Notes: generated by a model from the sequence alone, not told the origin. Counted from the first letter of the stretch, positions 9,793 through 19,086 are shown. The stretch: DNA of 64,000 nt from XN24 sp964462675 (GCA_964462675.1 CAYWYS010000010.1:1-64000); one strand, 5' to 3'. Numbers and translations are program-made.

Positions 9793-10314
9793 ATGAATGC
9801 CATGACCCGTAGCCTGGGGGCGCTGCTGTTAGCCGCGCTGCTCGTCGTGCCTGCCACAGTCCTCGCCGAGAACAAGATCGGCGTGGTCAAGCTGAACAGG
9901 CTGTTCGAAGAGGCGCCACAGGCGCTGGCGCTGCAACGCGTGCTGACCGAGGAGTTTGCGCCGCGTGAGCGCGACATCCGCGCAAAACGCGAGGAGCTCG
10001 CCGGCATCGAGAAGCGACTGCAGGAGGCGGAGGGTTTCATGTCGGACGACGAGCGCCGCCGTCTCGAGCAGACTTTCCGCGATGGCCAGCGGGATCTGCA
10101 GCGCGCGCAGAACGAGTTCGTCGAGGACCTGAACCTGCGCCGCAACGAGCGGCTTGGGGATCTGCAGCGCCTGTTCATCACCGAGATCCAGGCCTACGGC
10201 AAGGCGCAGAACTTTGATCTCGTCGTTGTCGAGGGCTTCATTCACTCGAGTGATCGCGTCGACATCACCCAGCAGATCCTGCAGGTCCTGCAGCGGCGAC
10301 ACCAGGGCGGCTGA
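9793..10314 (+). CDS. skp: Periplasmic chaperone Skp/OmpH family
   Basis: Periplasmic trimeric holdase for unfolded outer-membrane proteins on their way to BamA. The protein has 173 residues with a clear signal peptide (LLLAALLVVPATVLA) and then the start of the mature protein, ENKIGVVKLNRLF. The middle is a charged coiled coil (about residues 45-120), the two-helix tentacle of Skp. ATG 9793 has AAGGAA 8 nt upstream. It sits between bamA and lpxD, as in E. coli. Confidence 0.94.
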   Translation: MNAMTRSLGALLLAALLVVPATVLAENKIGVVKLNRLFEEAPQALALQRVLTEEFAPRERDIRAKREELAGIEKRLQEAEGFMSDDERRRLEQTFRDGQRDLQRAQNEFVEDLNLRRNERLGDLQRLFITEIQAYGKAQNFDLVVVEGFIHSSDRVDITQQILQVLQRRHQGG

Positions 10315-10328
10315 GCCCGGGCCGCCCG

Positions 10329-11408
10329 ATGGAACTGAGCCTCGGCGAACTGGCGATCCGCCACGGGCTGGAGCTGCGCGGCGATCCGGACACGCGCGTC
10401 GCGCGCGTCGGCACGCTGCAGGAAGCCGGCCCGGACGCGGTTTCCTTCCTGGCCAACCCGCGCTATCGCAGGCATCTCGCGAGCACGCGGGCCGGTGCGG
10501 TGGTGCTCGAGGCCGCGCTCGCGGAACAGTGCGCGACGGCGGTGCTGGTTTCCCGTAACCCGTATGCGTCTTACGCGCGCATCGCGGCCGACCTGCACCC
10601 GCCGCCCGTGTTCGCCCCGGGCATTCACGCCGGCGCCATCGTCGATCCGTCGGCCGAGGTCGCGGCGGACGCCTGCGTCGCGCCTGGCGCGGTCATCGAG
10701 GCCGGCGCGCGGATCGGCCCGGGCGCATATGTCGGCCCGAACTGCGTCATCGGCGCCGGCACCGAGGTCGGCGCCGGCACCCGGCTCGTTGCCGGCGTCA
10801 CGCTCTGCGGCGGCGCGCGCCTCGGCGCGCGCGTGATCGTGCACCCGGGCGCCGTCATCGGCGGGGACGGCTTCGGGCTGGCGCGCGAGCCGGAGGGCTG
10901 GATCAAGGTGCCGCAGCTCGGCGGCGTCAGCATCGGCGACGACGCCGAGATCGGCGCGAACACCACCGTCGACCGCGGCTCGATCGGCGACACCGTCATC
11001 GAGGAGGGCGTCAAGCTCGACAACCAGATCCAGGTTGCGCACAACGTGCGCATCGGCGCGCACACGGTGATTGCGGCCTGCACCGGCATCTCCGGCAGTA
11101 CGACGATCGGCCGCAACTGCGTGATCGCCGGGGCGGTCGGCATCGGCGGGCACATCGAGATTCCCGATGGCACGGTGGTCACCGGCATGAGCATGGTCAG
11201 CCATACGATCCGCAAGCCCGGCGTATACTCGAGCGCCGTGCAGTTCGACGAGGCGGCCACCTTCCGCAGGAACAATGCGCGCTTCAAGCAGCTCGATCGC
11301 ATGGCCAGGCGCATCGCGGAGCTCGAGAAGCGACTCGGGGTCAGCCGCGGCCATGCCGAGGATGCGCGGCCCGGCGGCGACGGCGACGGAGATGTGTCGA
11401 ATGGCTGA
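10329..11408 (+). CDS. lpxD: UDP-3-O-(3-hydroxyacyl)glucosamine N-acyltransferase
   Basis: Third step of lipid A synthesis: transfers an R-3-hydroxyacyl chain from ACP to the glucosamine nitrogen. The protein has 359 residues, slightly longer than E. coli LpxD (341). The N-terminal uridine-binding domain (GTLQEAGPDAVSFLANPRY) is followed by hexapeptide repeats forming a left-handed beta helix, including VIVHPGAVIGGDGFGLA. The C-terminal helix ends in a Gly/Asp-rich extension. It overlaps fabZ by 8 nt. Confidence 0.97.
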   Translation: MELSLGELAIRHGLELRGDPDTRVARVGTLQEAGPDAVSFLANPRYRRHLASTRAGAVVLEAALAEQCATAVLVSRNPYASYARIAADLHPPPVFAPGIHAGAIVDPSAEVAADACVAPGAVIEAGARIGPGAYVGPNCVIGAGTEVGAGTRLVAGVTLCGGARLGARVIVHPGAVIGGDGFGLAREPEGWIKVPQLGGVSIGDDAEIGANTTVDRGSIGDTVIEEGVKLDNQIQVAHNVRIGAHTVIAACTGISGSTTIGRNCVIAGAVGIGGHIEIPDGTVVTGMSMVSHTIRKPGVYSSAVQFDEAATFRRNNARFKQLDRMARRIAELEKRLGVSRGHAEDARPGGDGDGDVSNG

Positions 11409-11859
11409 CGAAAGCGCGCTCGACCTGCAACAGATTCTGACTTATCTGCCGCACCGCTATCCGTTCCTGCTGATCGACCGGGTCATCGAGCACACGCCCG
11501 GCGGCGAGCTCGTGGCCATCAAGAACGTGACCTTCAACGAGCCGTTCTTCCAGGGCCATTTTCCGGGGCGGCCGGTGATGCCCGGCGTGCTGGTCATCGA
11601 GGCGATGGCCCAGGCGGCAGGGGTGCTGACCTTCCGCACGGCCGGCGTGCAGCCGACCGGCAAATCGACCTTCTATTTCGCCGGCATCGACAAGGCGCGC
11701 TTCCGTGCACCGGTCGTGCCGGGGGACCAGCTCGTCCTCAGGGCGCAGTACCAGCGCCGCATCAAGACGATCTGGTGCTTCCACACCGAGGCCACCGTGG
11801 ACGGCAGGCGCGTCGCGTCGGCTGACATCATGGTTGCGCCGGAGGGCGGGCAGCAGTGA
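11401..11859 (+). CDS. fabZ: 3-hydroxyacyl-[ACP] dehydratase FabZ
   Basis: Dehydrates 3-hydroxyacyl-ACP in type II fatty acid synthesis and competes with LpxA/LpxD for hydroxymyristoyl-ACP. The protein has 152 residues with a single hot-dog domain. The motif GHFPGRPVMPGVLVIEA carries the catalytic His53 and Glu67. ATG 11401 gives the family length; an in-frame ATG at 11392 would add three residues. Both ends overlap the lpx genes, so the supply of acyl chains to lipid A and to phospholipid is encoded together. Confidence 0.97.
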   Translation: MADESALDLQQILTYLPHRYPFLLIDRVIEHTPGGELVAIKNVTFNEPFFQGHFPGRPVMPGVLVIEAMAQAAGVLTFRTAGVQPTGKSTFYFAGIDKARFRAPVVPGDQLVLRAQYQRRIKTIWCFHTEATVDGRRVASADIMVAPEGGQQ

Positions 11860-12626
11860 TTCATCCAACGGCAATCGTTGCCGCCGGCGCGCGTATTCAC
11901 GAAAGCGTCGAGATCGGCCCGTACGCCATCATTGGCGCGGGCGTCGAGATCGGCGCGGGCACGAGGATCGGTCCGCACGTCGTGCTCCAGGGGCCGACCG
12001 TCATCGGCCGCGACAACCGGATCTTCCAGTTCGCGTCCATCGGCGACGAGCCGCAGGACAAGAAGTACGCCGGCGAGCCGACCCGGCTGGTGATCGGCGA
12101 TCGCAACACGATCCGCGAGTGCACGACCATCAATCGCGGCACGATGCAGGACGAGGGCGTCACCCGGATCGGCAATGACAACTGGATCATGGCCTATGTT
12201 CACATCGCGCACGACGTCGTCGTCGGCGACAACGTGATTCTCGCCAACTACGTCGGCCTGGCCGGCCATTCCCGGGTAGGCGACTGGGCGATCTTCGGCG
12301 GCTACGCGGGCCTGCACCAGTTCTGCCGCGCCGGGGCGCATTGCTTCATGGGCAAGTACGCCGGCGTCAGCCAGGACGTGCCGGCCTACGTCATGATCGG
12401 CGGTTCGCCGCCGCAGCCGCACGGCATCAACGCCGAGGGGCTCAAGCGGCGCGGCTTCAGCGCCGAGCAGATCGCGAACATCCGCCACGCCTACAAGCTG
12501 CTGTATCGCAGCGGCCTGAAGCTGGCCGAGGCGCTGACCGAGATCGAGAAGCTCGCCGCCACGCAGCCCGAACTGGAAATTTTCGCGGCCTCCATCCGGG
12601 ACGCGACCCGCAGCATCGTCCGCTAG
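11856..12626 (+). CDS. lpxA: UDP-N-acetylglucosamine O-acyltransferase
   Basis: First step of lipid A synthesis: acylates UDP-GlcNAc at O-3 from 3-hydroxyacyl-ACP. The protein has 256 residues. It begins with IHPTAIVAAGARIHESVEIG and continues with hexapeptide repeats; the catalytic His lies in AYVHIAHDVVVGDN. The C-terminal helical domain begins at GINAEGLKRRGFS. The start GTG overlaps the fabZ stop as GTGA. Confidence 0.97.
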   Translation: MIHPTAIVAAGARIHESVEIGPYAIIGAGVEIGAGTRIGPHVVLQGPTVIGRDNRIFQFASIGDEPQDKKYAGEPTRLVIGDRNTIRECTTINRGTMQDEGVTRIGNDNWIMAYVHIAHDVVVGDNVILANYVGLAGHSRVGDWAIFGGYAGLHQFCRAGAHCFMGKYAGVSQDVPAYVMIGGSPPQPHGINAEGLKRRGFSAEQIANIRHAYKLLYRSGLKLAEALTEIEKLAATQPELEIFAASIRDATRSIVR

Positions 12627-12638
12627 CCGGTCGGAGCG

Positions 12639-13850
12639 ATGCCAGGCAGCACTCCGCAACTCGGGCCCGGGCGACCGGGTGGCCTGCGGGTCGGCCTGAT
12701 CGCGGGCGAACCCTCCGGCGACCTGCTCGGCGCCGGCCTGGTGCGCGAGCTGCGGCGCGTCTACCCGGATGCGCGCTTCTGCGGCATCGCCGGCCCGGCG
12801 ATGCTCGCGGCCGGCGTCGAGGGCTGGGTGCCGATGGAGCGCTTGTCGGTCATGGGTCTCGCCGAGGTCCTGCGCCACCTGCCCGAGCTGCTGCGCATCC
12901 GCCGCCAGGTCACCGCGCGGCTGCTCGCGCTGCGCCCGGATGTCGTCGTCGGCATCGATGCGCCGGATTTCACGCTCGGCGTCGAGCGCCGCCTGCGCGC
13001 CGCGGGCATCCGCACGGTGCACTACGTCAGCCCGTCGATCTGGGCGTGGCGGCCCGGGCGCGTGCACGGCATCGGCAAGGCCGCGGATCTCGTGCTTTGC
13101 CTGCTGCCGTTCGAGCCGGCCCTGTACGAGGCGCATGGCATTCCGGCGCGCTTCGTCGGCCACCCGATGGCCGACGAGATCCCGATGCTGCCGGACCGGG
13201 CGGCGAGCCGCGCAGCGCTGGGGCTCGAGCTGCCGGCCAGCGCACGCGAGCTGATCGCGCTGCTGCCGGGCAGCCGGCGCGGCGAAGTCGAGCGCCTCGG
13301 CGGCGAGTTCGCCGCAGCCGCGGCGCTGCTTGCGGCCCGGCGCCCGGGCGTGCGCTTCGTCGCCGCCATGGCCTCGACGGCGATCCGCGAGCGCTTCGCG
13401 GCCTTGCTGGCGCGCCATGCGCCCGGGCTGCCGGTGAAGCTGATCGACGGCCGCTCGCGCGAGGTCATGGCCGCGGCGGACTTCGTCATGCTGGCTTCGG
13501 GCACCGCGACGCTCGAGGCGGCGCTGCTGAAGCGGCCGATGGTGGTCGCCTATCGCGTCGCGGCGTCCAGCGCGCGGATCGTGCGCGGCCTCGGCATGAT
13601 GAAGATCGAGCATTTCGCGCTGCCGAACCTGCTGGCTGGCGAGGCGCTGGTGCCGGAGTTGATCCAGGAGGCGGTCACGCCGCCGCGGCTCGCGACCGAG
13701 ACCATGGCCCTGCTCGACGACGCGCCGCGACGCGCACGGCTCGCGACCCGGTTCGCGGAGTTGCACGTGCTGCTGCGCCAGGGCGCGGACCGGCGTGCCG
13801 CCGAGGCCGTGCTCGACCTGACCGGGCGCCTGCCGGAGCCGCTCGCATGA
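12639..13850 (+). CDS. lpxB: Lipid-A-disaccharide synthase
   Basis: GT19 glycosyltransferase that joins UDP-2,3-diacylglucosamine and lipid X into the lipid A disaccharide; peripheral inner-membrane protein. The protein has 403 residues, about 20 more than E. coli because of a short Gly/Pro-rich N-terminal extension. Family motifs are LIAGEPSGDLLGAGL, YVSPSIWAWRPGR and the LLPGSRRGEVERL UDP-site segment. ATG 12639 follows GGAG. It overlaps rnhB by 4 nt. Confidence 0.97.
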   Translation: MPGSTPQLGPGRPGGLRVGLIAGEPSGDLLGAGLVRELRRVYPDARFCGIAGPAMLAAGVEGWVPMERLSVMGLAEVLRHLPELLRIRRQVTARLLALRPDVVVGIDAPDFTLGVERRLRAAGIRTVHYVSPSIWAWRPGRVHGIGKAADLVLCLLPFEPALYEAHGIPARFVGHPMADEIPMLPDRAASRAALGLELPASARELIALLPGSRRGEVERLGGEFAAAAALLAARRPGVRFVAAMASTAIRERFAALLARHAPGLPVKLIDGRSREVMAAADFVMLASGTATLEAALLKRPMVVAYRVAASSARIVRGLGMMKIEHFALPNLLAGEALVPELIQEAVTPPRLATETMALLDDAPRRARLATRFAELHVLLRQGADRRAAEAVLDLTGRLPEPLA

Positions 13851-14452
13851 ACGCTCTGCCGCTGTTCCCGGCGGCCCGCCTGGCCGGCGTCGATGAGGCG
13901 GGCCGGGGGCCGCTGGCGGGTCCCGTCGTCGCGGCCGCGGTGATCCTGCGCCCGGACCGCGCCATTCCCGGGCTGGCCGACTCCAAGGCGCTCGGCGCGG
14001 CCTCGCGCGCGGCCCTGTCGCGCGCCATCATGGAGCGCGCGAGCGCCTGGGCCATCGCCTGGGCGGACGCCGCGGAGATCGACTCGCTGAACATTCTCGC
14101 CGCCAGCCTGCTTGCAATGCGCCGGGCCGTCGATCGGCTTGGTGTCGCGCCGGACCATGTCGCGGTGGACGGCAACCGCTGCCCACGCCTGGCACGCGAC
14201 TGCACCGTGCAGGCGGTCGTCGGCGGCGATGCCAGCGTGCCGGCGATCAGCGCCGCCTCGATCCTGGCCAAGGTATGGCGCGACGAGCACATGGCGCGGC
14301 TCGAACTGCAGTACCCGGGCTATGGCTTTGCGTGCCACAAGGGCTACCCGACGGCGGCGCACCGCGCAGCATTGCTGCGGCTCGGCCCGTGTGCTGCGCA
14401 CCGGCGCTCCTTCGGCCCGGTCGCGCGACTGCTCGACGGGGGCGCCACATGA
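13847..14452 (+). CDS. rnhB: Ribonuclease HII
   Basis: Removes RNA from RNA-DNA hybrids and single ribonucleotides from DNA. The protein has 201 residues. AGVDEAGRGPLAGPV holds the first two acidic residues of the active site, DSKAL is the next family motif, and VDGNRCP carries the third Asp. The open frame extends upstream through lpxB, but homology starts at ATG 13847, overlapping the lpxB stop as ATGA. It precedes dnaE, as in E. coli. Confidence 0.96.
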   Translation: MNALPLFPAARLAGVDEAGRGPLAGPVVAAAVILRPDRAIPGLADSKALGAASRAALSRAIMERASAWAIAWADAAEIDSLNILAASLLAMRRAVDRLGVAPDHVAVDGNRCPRLARDCTVQAVVGGDASVPAISAASILAKVWRDEHMARLELQYPGYGFACHKGYPTAAHRAALLRLGPCAAHRRSFGPVARLLDGGAT

Positions 14453-17400
14453 GCGCCGGCTTCGTTCACCTGCGGGTGCACACCGAGTACTCGCTGGCCG
14501 ACAGCGTGATCCGCATCCCCGCACTGCTCGATCGGGTCGCGGCGCTCGGCATGCCCGCCGTCGGCGTGACCGATCTGGTGAACCTGTTCGCCATGGTCAA
14601 GTTCTATCGCGGCGCCCTGCAGCACGGCATCAAGCCGCTGGTCGGCGCGGACATCTGCATCGAGGAGCCTGCCGACATCCGCCAGCCGAGCCGGCTGGTG
14701 CTGCTGTGCCGGAATGCCGAGGGTTACCGGAGCCTGTGCCGGCTGCTGACCCGGGCCTACCTCGAGGGTCGGCGCCTCGGCCAGGTGCTGGTGTCGCGCG
14801 ACTGGCTCGACCCCGAGGCTTGCGCCGGCCTGGTCGCATTGTCCGCGGCGCGCGAGGGCGACATCGGGCGCGCATTGCTGGCCGGGCGGCGCGACACGGC
14901 GGCCGAGTGCCTGGCATTCTGGCGGCACCGCTTCCCGGACAGTTTCTATCTGGAGATCCAGCGCACCGGGCGCGAGGGCGACGAGTTCCACGTCGCCGAG
15001 GCGGTCGCGCTGGCGGCGGCGACCGCTACGCCACTGGTCGCGACCAATGACGCGCGCTTTCTCGACGCGGCCGACTTCGACGCGCACGAGGCGCGGGTCT
15101 GCATCCACCAGGGCCACACGCTGAGCGATCCGCGACGCCCGCGCGACTACAGCGAGGAGCAGTACCTGAAGAGCGCGGCCGAGATGGCGGCGCTGTTCCC
15201 TGACCTGCCGGAGGCGCTCGAGAACAGCGTCGAGATCGCGCGTCGATGCAGCCTCGAGCTGACGCTCGGCGAGACCTTCCTGCCGGACTTCCCGGTGCCG
15301 GCCGGCGAGACCGCCGGCAGCCACCTGCGCGCCGAGGCCGAGGCGGCGCTGGCCACGCGCCTGCCCGCACTGCTCCCCGACGCGCCCGGCTGTACGGCCG
15401 CGGACTACCACGCCCGGCTGGCGCGCGAGCTGGACGTCATCTGCAACATGGGTTTCCCGGGCTACTTCCTGATCGTCGCGGATTTCATCCGCTGGGCGAA
15501 GCAGAATGACATTCCGGTCGGTCCCGGGCGCGGCTCCGGCGCGGGCTCGCTGGTCGCGTTTGTTCTTGGAATAACTGATTTAGATCCATTACGTTACGAT
15601 CTTCTCTTCGAGCGATTTCTAAATCCTGAGCGCGTCTCGATGCCGGACTTCGACATCGATTTCTGCATCAATGGGCGCGATCGCGTCATCGACTACGTCG
15701 CACGCCGCTACGGCCGGGACAGCGTCGCGCAGATCATTACCTACGGCAGCATGGCGGCCAAGGCCGTGGTCCGCGACGTCGGGCGCGTGCTCGGACATCC
15801 CTATGGCTTTACGGACCGCATCGCCAAGCTGATCCCGTTCGAGGTCGGCATGACGCTCGACAAGGCGCTGGCCCAGGAACCGGAGCTGCGCCGCCTGTAC
15901 GAGTCCGAGGATGAGGTCCGCGGGCTGATCGATCTCGCGAAATCGCTCGAGGGACTGGCGCGGAACGCCGGCCGTCACGCCGGCGGCGTCGTCATCGCGC
16001 CGACGGTGCTGACGGATTTCACGCCGCTGTACTGCGAAGAGGGCGGCGGGGCGCCGGTCACGCAGTTCGACAAGGACGACGTCGAGGCCGCCGGGCTCGT
16101 CAAGTTCGACTTTCTCGGCCTGCGCACGCTGACCATCATCGACCGGGCCGCGAAGCGCACCAAGCTGCTGCGCGCCGCGGCCGGCGAGCCGCCGCTGGAT
16201 ATGGCGCGCATCCCGCTCGACGACCCGAAGACCTTCGAGCTGCTGCGCGCCTGCCGCACTACGGCGGTGTTCCAGCTCGAGTCGCGCGGCATGAAGGACC
16301 TCGTCAAGCGGCTGCAACCGGACAGCTTCGACGACATCGTGGCGCTGGTCGCGCTGTTCCGCCCCGGGCCGCTGCAGTCGGGCATGGTCGACGATTACAT
16401 CAATCGCAAGCACGGCCGGCAGGACGGCCCGATCGAGTATTTCCACCCGCTGCTCGAGCCCGTGCTGAAGCCGACCTACGGAGTGATCCTGTACCAGGAG
16501 CAGGTCATGCAGATCGCCCAGGTGCTGGCCGGCTACAGCCTCGGCGCGGCGGACCTGCTGCGCCGGGCGATGGGCAAGAAGAAGCCCGAGGAGATGGCCA
16601 AGCAGCGCTCGATTTTCGTCGAGGGCGCCGTGGCGCGCGACGTGGACCGCGGCACGGCCACGTGGATCTTCGACCTGATGGAGAAGTTCGCCGGGTACGG
16701 CTTCAACAAGAGTCACTCGGCCGGCTACGCGCTGCTGTCCTACCAGACGGCCTGGCTGAAGGCGCACTACCCGGAAGCCTTCATGGCCTCGGTCCTGTCC
16801 ACGGACATGGACCACACTGACAAGATCGTCACGCTGATCGACGAGTGCCAGCAGATGGCGCTGGTGGTCGAGCCGCCCGACGTCAACGAGTCCGAGCACG
16901 CCTTCAACGTCGCCGGCCCGGGCCGGCTGCGCTACGGCCTCGGCGCCATCAAGGGCGTCGGCCAGGCCGCCGTGCAGGCGATCATCGGCGAGCGCGAGGC
17001 GCGGGGCCGGTTCGGCTCGCTGACCAGTTTCTGCGCGCGCATCGACCTGCAGCGCGTCAACCGCCGCACCATCGAGGCGCTGGTCCGCGCCGGCGCGCTC
17101 GACAGCATCGGGCCGAACCGCGCGACGCTGATGCAGCGCCTGCCGGGCGCGCTCGGGCGGGCGGAGCAAAGCGCGCGCGCCGCGGCGGCGGGGCAGGAGG
17201 ACCTGTTCGGCATGGCGGCCGCGCCCGGCCCCGCGGCGGCCGTCCCGTTCGCCGACGAGGGCGAGCTGCTGCCGGAATGGAGTTCGGCCGAGCGGCTCGC
17301 CGGCGAGCGCGACACGCTGGGCCTGTTCCTGACGGGCCATCCGGTCGACGAGGTGGCGGGCGACCTCGCTGCGCTGACCACGGCCCGCATCGCCGAGCTT

Positions 17401-17958
17401 GCGGCCGACCGGCCTGCCGAGGGCGAGCGGGGCTACGGTATGGGCCGGCGGGACGCGGTCGTCGGCGGCCTGATCGTCGACATGCGGCGGCGCGGTAATC
17501 GCGTCACGCTGGTGCTCGACGACCGCAGCGGCCGGCTCGAGGTGACGATGTTCGAGGAGACCTACCAGCAGTGCCGCCATGTCGTCGCGAAGGACGCGAT
17601 CGTGATCGCCGAGGGCAACCTGCGCTTCGATGATTTCATCGACGACTGGCGGCTGACCGCCAAGCGCGTCGTCGACCTCGACACGGCGATGGGGGAGCGC
17701 GCCAGGCGCCTGCTGCTGCGCTGCGACGACCCGGGGGCGGGGGGCTTCGTCACGGAGTTGCAGCGCGCGCTGGAACCCTTCCGTGGCGGGCGTTGCCCGA
17801 TCCTGATGGTCTACAAGGGGCCGTCGGCCGCCGCCCGCCTGCAGCTGGGGGAACAATGGCGCATCCGCCCGAGCCTCGAGCTGCTGCATCGCCTCGGCGG
17901 CCTCGTCGGCGCCGCCAATGTGCGGGTGGAGTACGGTCCGCCCGGGGACACTGGTTGA
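14449..17958 (+). CDS. dnaE: DNA polymerase III alpha subunit
   Basis: Replicative polymerase of chromosomal DNA. The protein has 1169 residues (E. coli 1160). The N-terminal PHP domain begins at FVHLRVHTEYSLADS. The catalytic palm carries MPDFDIDFC, with the acidic residues at about 400 and 402. GRHAGGVVIAP, the helix-hairpin-helix, the OB-fold (about 985-1070) and the C-terminal domain follow. The last residues (GDTG) and the stop codon are encoded by a palindromic repeat at 17944-18021. Codons 371-394 (15559-15630) show strikingly AT-rich codon use, although the protein sequence there is normal. Confidence 0.98.
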   Translation: MSAGFVHLRVHTEYSLADSVIRIPALLDRVAALGMPAVGVTDLVNLFAMVKFYRGALQHGIKPLVGADICIEEPADIRQPSRLVLLCRNAEGYRSLCRLLTRAYLEGRRLGQVLVSRDWLDPEACAGLVALSAAREGDIGRALLAGRRDTAAECLAFWRHRFPDSFYLEIQRTGREGDEFHVAEAVALAAATATPLVATNDARFLDAADFDAHEARVCIHQGHTLSDPRRPRDYSEEQYLKSAAEMAALFPDLPEALENSVEIARRCSLELTLGETFLPDFPVPAGETAGSHLRAEAEAALATRLPALLPDAPGCTAADYHARLARELDVICNMGFPGYFLIVADFIRWAKQNDIPVGPGRGSGAGSLVAFVLGITDLDPLRYDLLFERFLNPERVSMPDFDIDFCINGRDRVIDYVARRYGRDSVAQIITYGSMAAKAVVRDVGRVLGHPYGFTDRIAKLIPFEVGMTLDKALAQEPELRRLYESEDEVRGLIDLAKSLEGLARNAGRHAGGVVIAPTVLTDFTPLYCEEGGGAPVTQFDKDDVEAAGLVKFDFLGLRTLTIIDRAAKRTKLLRAAAGEPPLDMARIPLDDPKTFELLRACRTTAVFQLESRGMKDLVKRLQPDSFDDIVALVALFRPGPLQSGMVDDYINRKHGRQDGPIEYFHPLLEPVLKPTYGVILYQEQVMQIAQVLAGYSLGAADLLRRAMGKKKPEEMAKQRSIFVEGAVARDVDRGTATWIFDLMEKFAGYGFNKSHSAGYALLSYQTAWLKAHYPEAFMASVLSTDMDHTDKIVTLIDECQQMALVVEPPDVNESEHAFNVAGPGRLRYGLGAIKGVGQAAVQAIIGEREARGRFGSLTSFCARIDLQRVNRRTIEALVRAGALDSIGPNRATLMQRLPGALGRAEQSARAAAAGQEDLFGMAAAPGPAAAVPFADEGELLPEWSSAERLAGERDTLGLFLTGHPVDEVAGDLAALTTARIAELAADRPAEGERGYGMGRRDAVVGGLIVDMRRRGNRVTLVLDDRSGRLEVTMFEETYQQCRHVVAKDAIVIAEGNLRFDDFIDDWRLTAKRVVDLDTAMGERARRLLLRCDDPGAGGFVTELQRALEPFRGGRCPILMVYKGPSAAARLQLGEQWRIRPSLELLHRLGGLVGAANVRVEYGPPGDTG
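15559..15630 (+). other. AT-rich, inverted codon-usage patch inside dnaE
   Basis: By hand count 26 of 72 bases are G or C (36 percent), in a gene that is otherwise about two thirds GC. Only about 4 of 24 third positions are G or C. It uses ATA, TTA, GGA, CTA and CGA, all rare in the neighbouring genes. The encoded FVLGITDLDPLRYDLL segment is the normal conserved DnaE sequence, so the frame is intact. Possible causes are a short gene-conversion tract, a scar at a former intein site, a hidden nucleic-acid signal, or an assembly chimera. Confidence 0.85.
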
Positions 17959-18021
17959 GGGGGACGGGGACACTGCTCCTCGGAGCAGTGTCCCCTTTTT
18001 GCCCCCTCAACCAGTGTCCCC
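17944..18021. repeat. Nested palindrome at the dnaE stop codon, GGGGACACTG family
   Basis: The outer arms are perfect 20-bp inverted repeats, GGGGACACTGGTTGAGGGGG at 17944-17963 and its complement at 18002-18021. Inside them is a second perfect palindrome of 14-bp arms (17966-17979 and 17982-17995, GGGGACACTGCTCC) with a 2-nt loop, followed by TTTTT (17996-18000). GGGGACACTG thus occurs four times, twice on each strand. The dnaE stop TGA (17956-17958) lies in the left outer arm. The inner hairpin plus T-run could terminate transcription before accA. Confidence 0.9.
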
Positions 18022-18075
18022 GTCGCCATCGCATATGCTAGCTTTACAAGCCTCTCCGGCCGGTCCGCGTTGCAA

Positions 18076-19035
18076 ATGAACCTGAACTTCCTGGATTTCG
18101 AGCAGCCCATCGCCGAGCTCGAGGCGAAGATCGATGAGCTGCGGTTCGTGGGCGACGACTCGCAGGTGAATCTCTCGTCGGAGATTCGTCGCCTGAAATC
18201 GAAGAGCGAAGCCCTGACGCGCAACATCTTCTCGAACCTGACGGCATGGCAGGTCGCCCAGGTGGCGCGTCATCCGCAGCGACCGTACACGCTCGATTAC
18301 GTCGAGCGGCTGTTCACGGATTTCGAGGAACTGCATGGCGATCGCAGCTACGGCGACGACGCGGCGATCGTCGGCGGCCTGGCGCGCTTCGAGGGTCGGC
18401 CGGTGGTCGTCATCGGCCAGCAGAAGGGCCGCGACACCAAGGCCAAGGTGCACCGCAATTTCGGCATGCCGCGGCCGGAGGGCTATCGCAAGGCCTTGCG
18501 CCTGATGCATCTCGCCGAGAAATTCGGCCTGCCGGTGATCACGCTGATCGACACGCCCGGTGCCTATCCCGGCGTCGGCGCCGAGGAGCGTGGCCAGAGC
18601 GAGGCGATCGCGCGCAACCTGCTGGAGATGTCGGGCCTCAAGGTGCCGATCATCGCCGTGGTCATCGGCGAGGGTGGCTCCGGCGGTGCGCTCGCGATCG
18701 GCGTCGCGGACCACGTGCTGATGCTCCAGTACAGCATCTACTCGGTCATTTCGCCGGAAGGCTGCGCCTCGATCCTGTGGAAGAGCGCCGACAAGTCGGC
18801 CGAGGCGGCCGAAGCGATGGGCATCACTGCGGAGAAGCTGTTCGATCTCGGGCTCGTCGACGAAGTCATCAAGGAGCCGCTCGGCGGCGCGCATCGCGAT
18901 GTCGCGGCGATGGCCGAGACGATGCGCGGCGCGATCGCCCGGTACCTCGGCCGGCTCGACAATCTGCCGCTCGACCAGCTCCTGACGACCCGCTACCAGC
19001 GCCTCGTCAGCACCGGGGTGTTTCGCGAAGGTTGA
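18076..19035 (+). CDS. accA: Acetyl-CoA carboxylase carboxyltransferase subunit alpha
   Basis: Alpha half of the carboxyltransferase that makes malonyl-CoA, the first committed step of fatty acid synthesis. The protein has 319 residues, exactly the E. coli length, beginning NLNFLDFEQPIAELEAKI. GQQKGRDTKAKVHRNFGMP and the GEGGSGGALAIGVAD crotonase-fold loop are characteristic. ATG 18076 is preferred over TTG 18070 by alignment with E. coli. A weak -10 hexamer (TATGCT, 18034-18039) lies just upstream. Confidence 0.97.
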   Translation: MNLNFLDFEQPIAELEAKIDELRFVGDDSQVNLSSEIRRLKSKSEALTRNIFSNLTAWQVAQVARHPQRPYTLDYVERLFTDFEELHGDRSYGDDAAIVGGLARFEGRPVVVIGQQKGRDTKAKVHRNFGMPRPEGYRKALRLMHLAEKFGLPVITLIDTPGAYPGVGAEERGQSEAIARNLLEMSGLKVPIIAVVIGEGGSGGALAIGVADHVLMLQYSIYSVISPEGCASILWKSADKSAEAAEAMGITAEKLFDLGLVDEVIKEPLGGAHRDVAAMAETMRGAIARYLGRLDNLPLDQLLTTRYQRLVSTGVFREG

Positions 19036-19086
19036 TTTCACGCTGGCGTGGCCACGGGCAACCCGGCACGGCTTAGGCTTGGCGCC

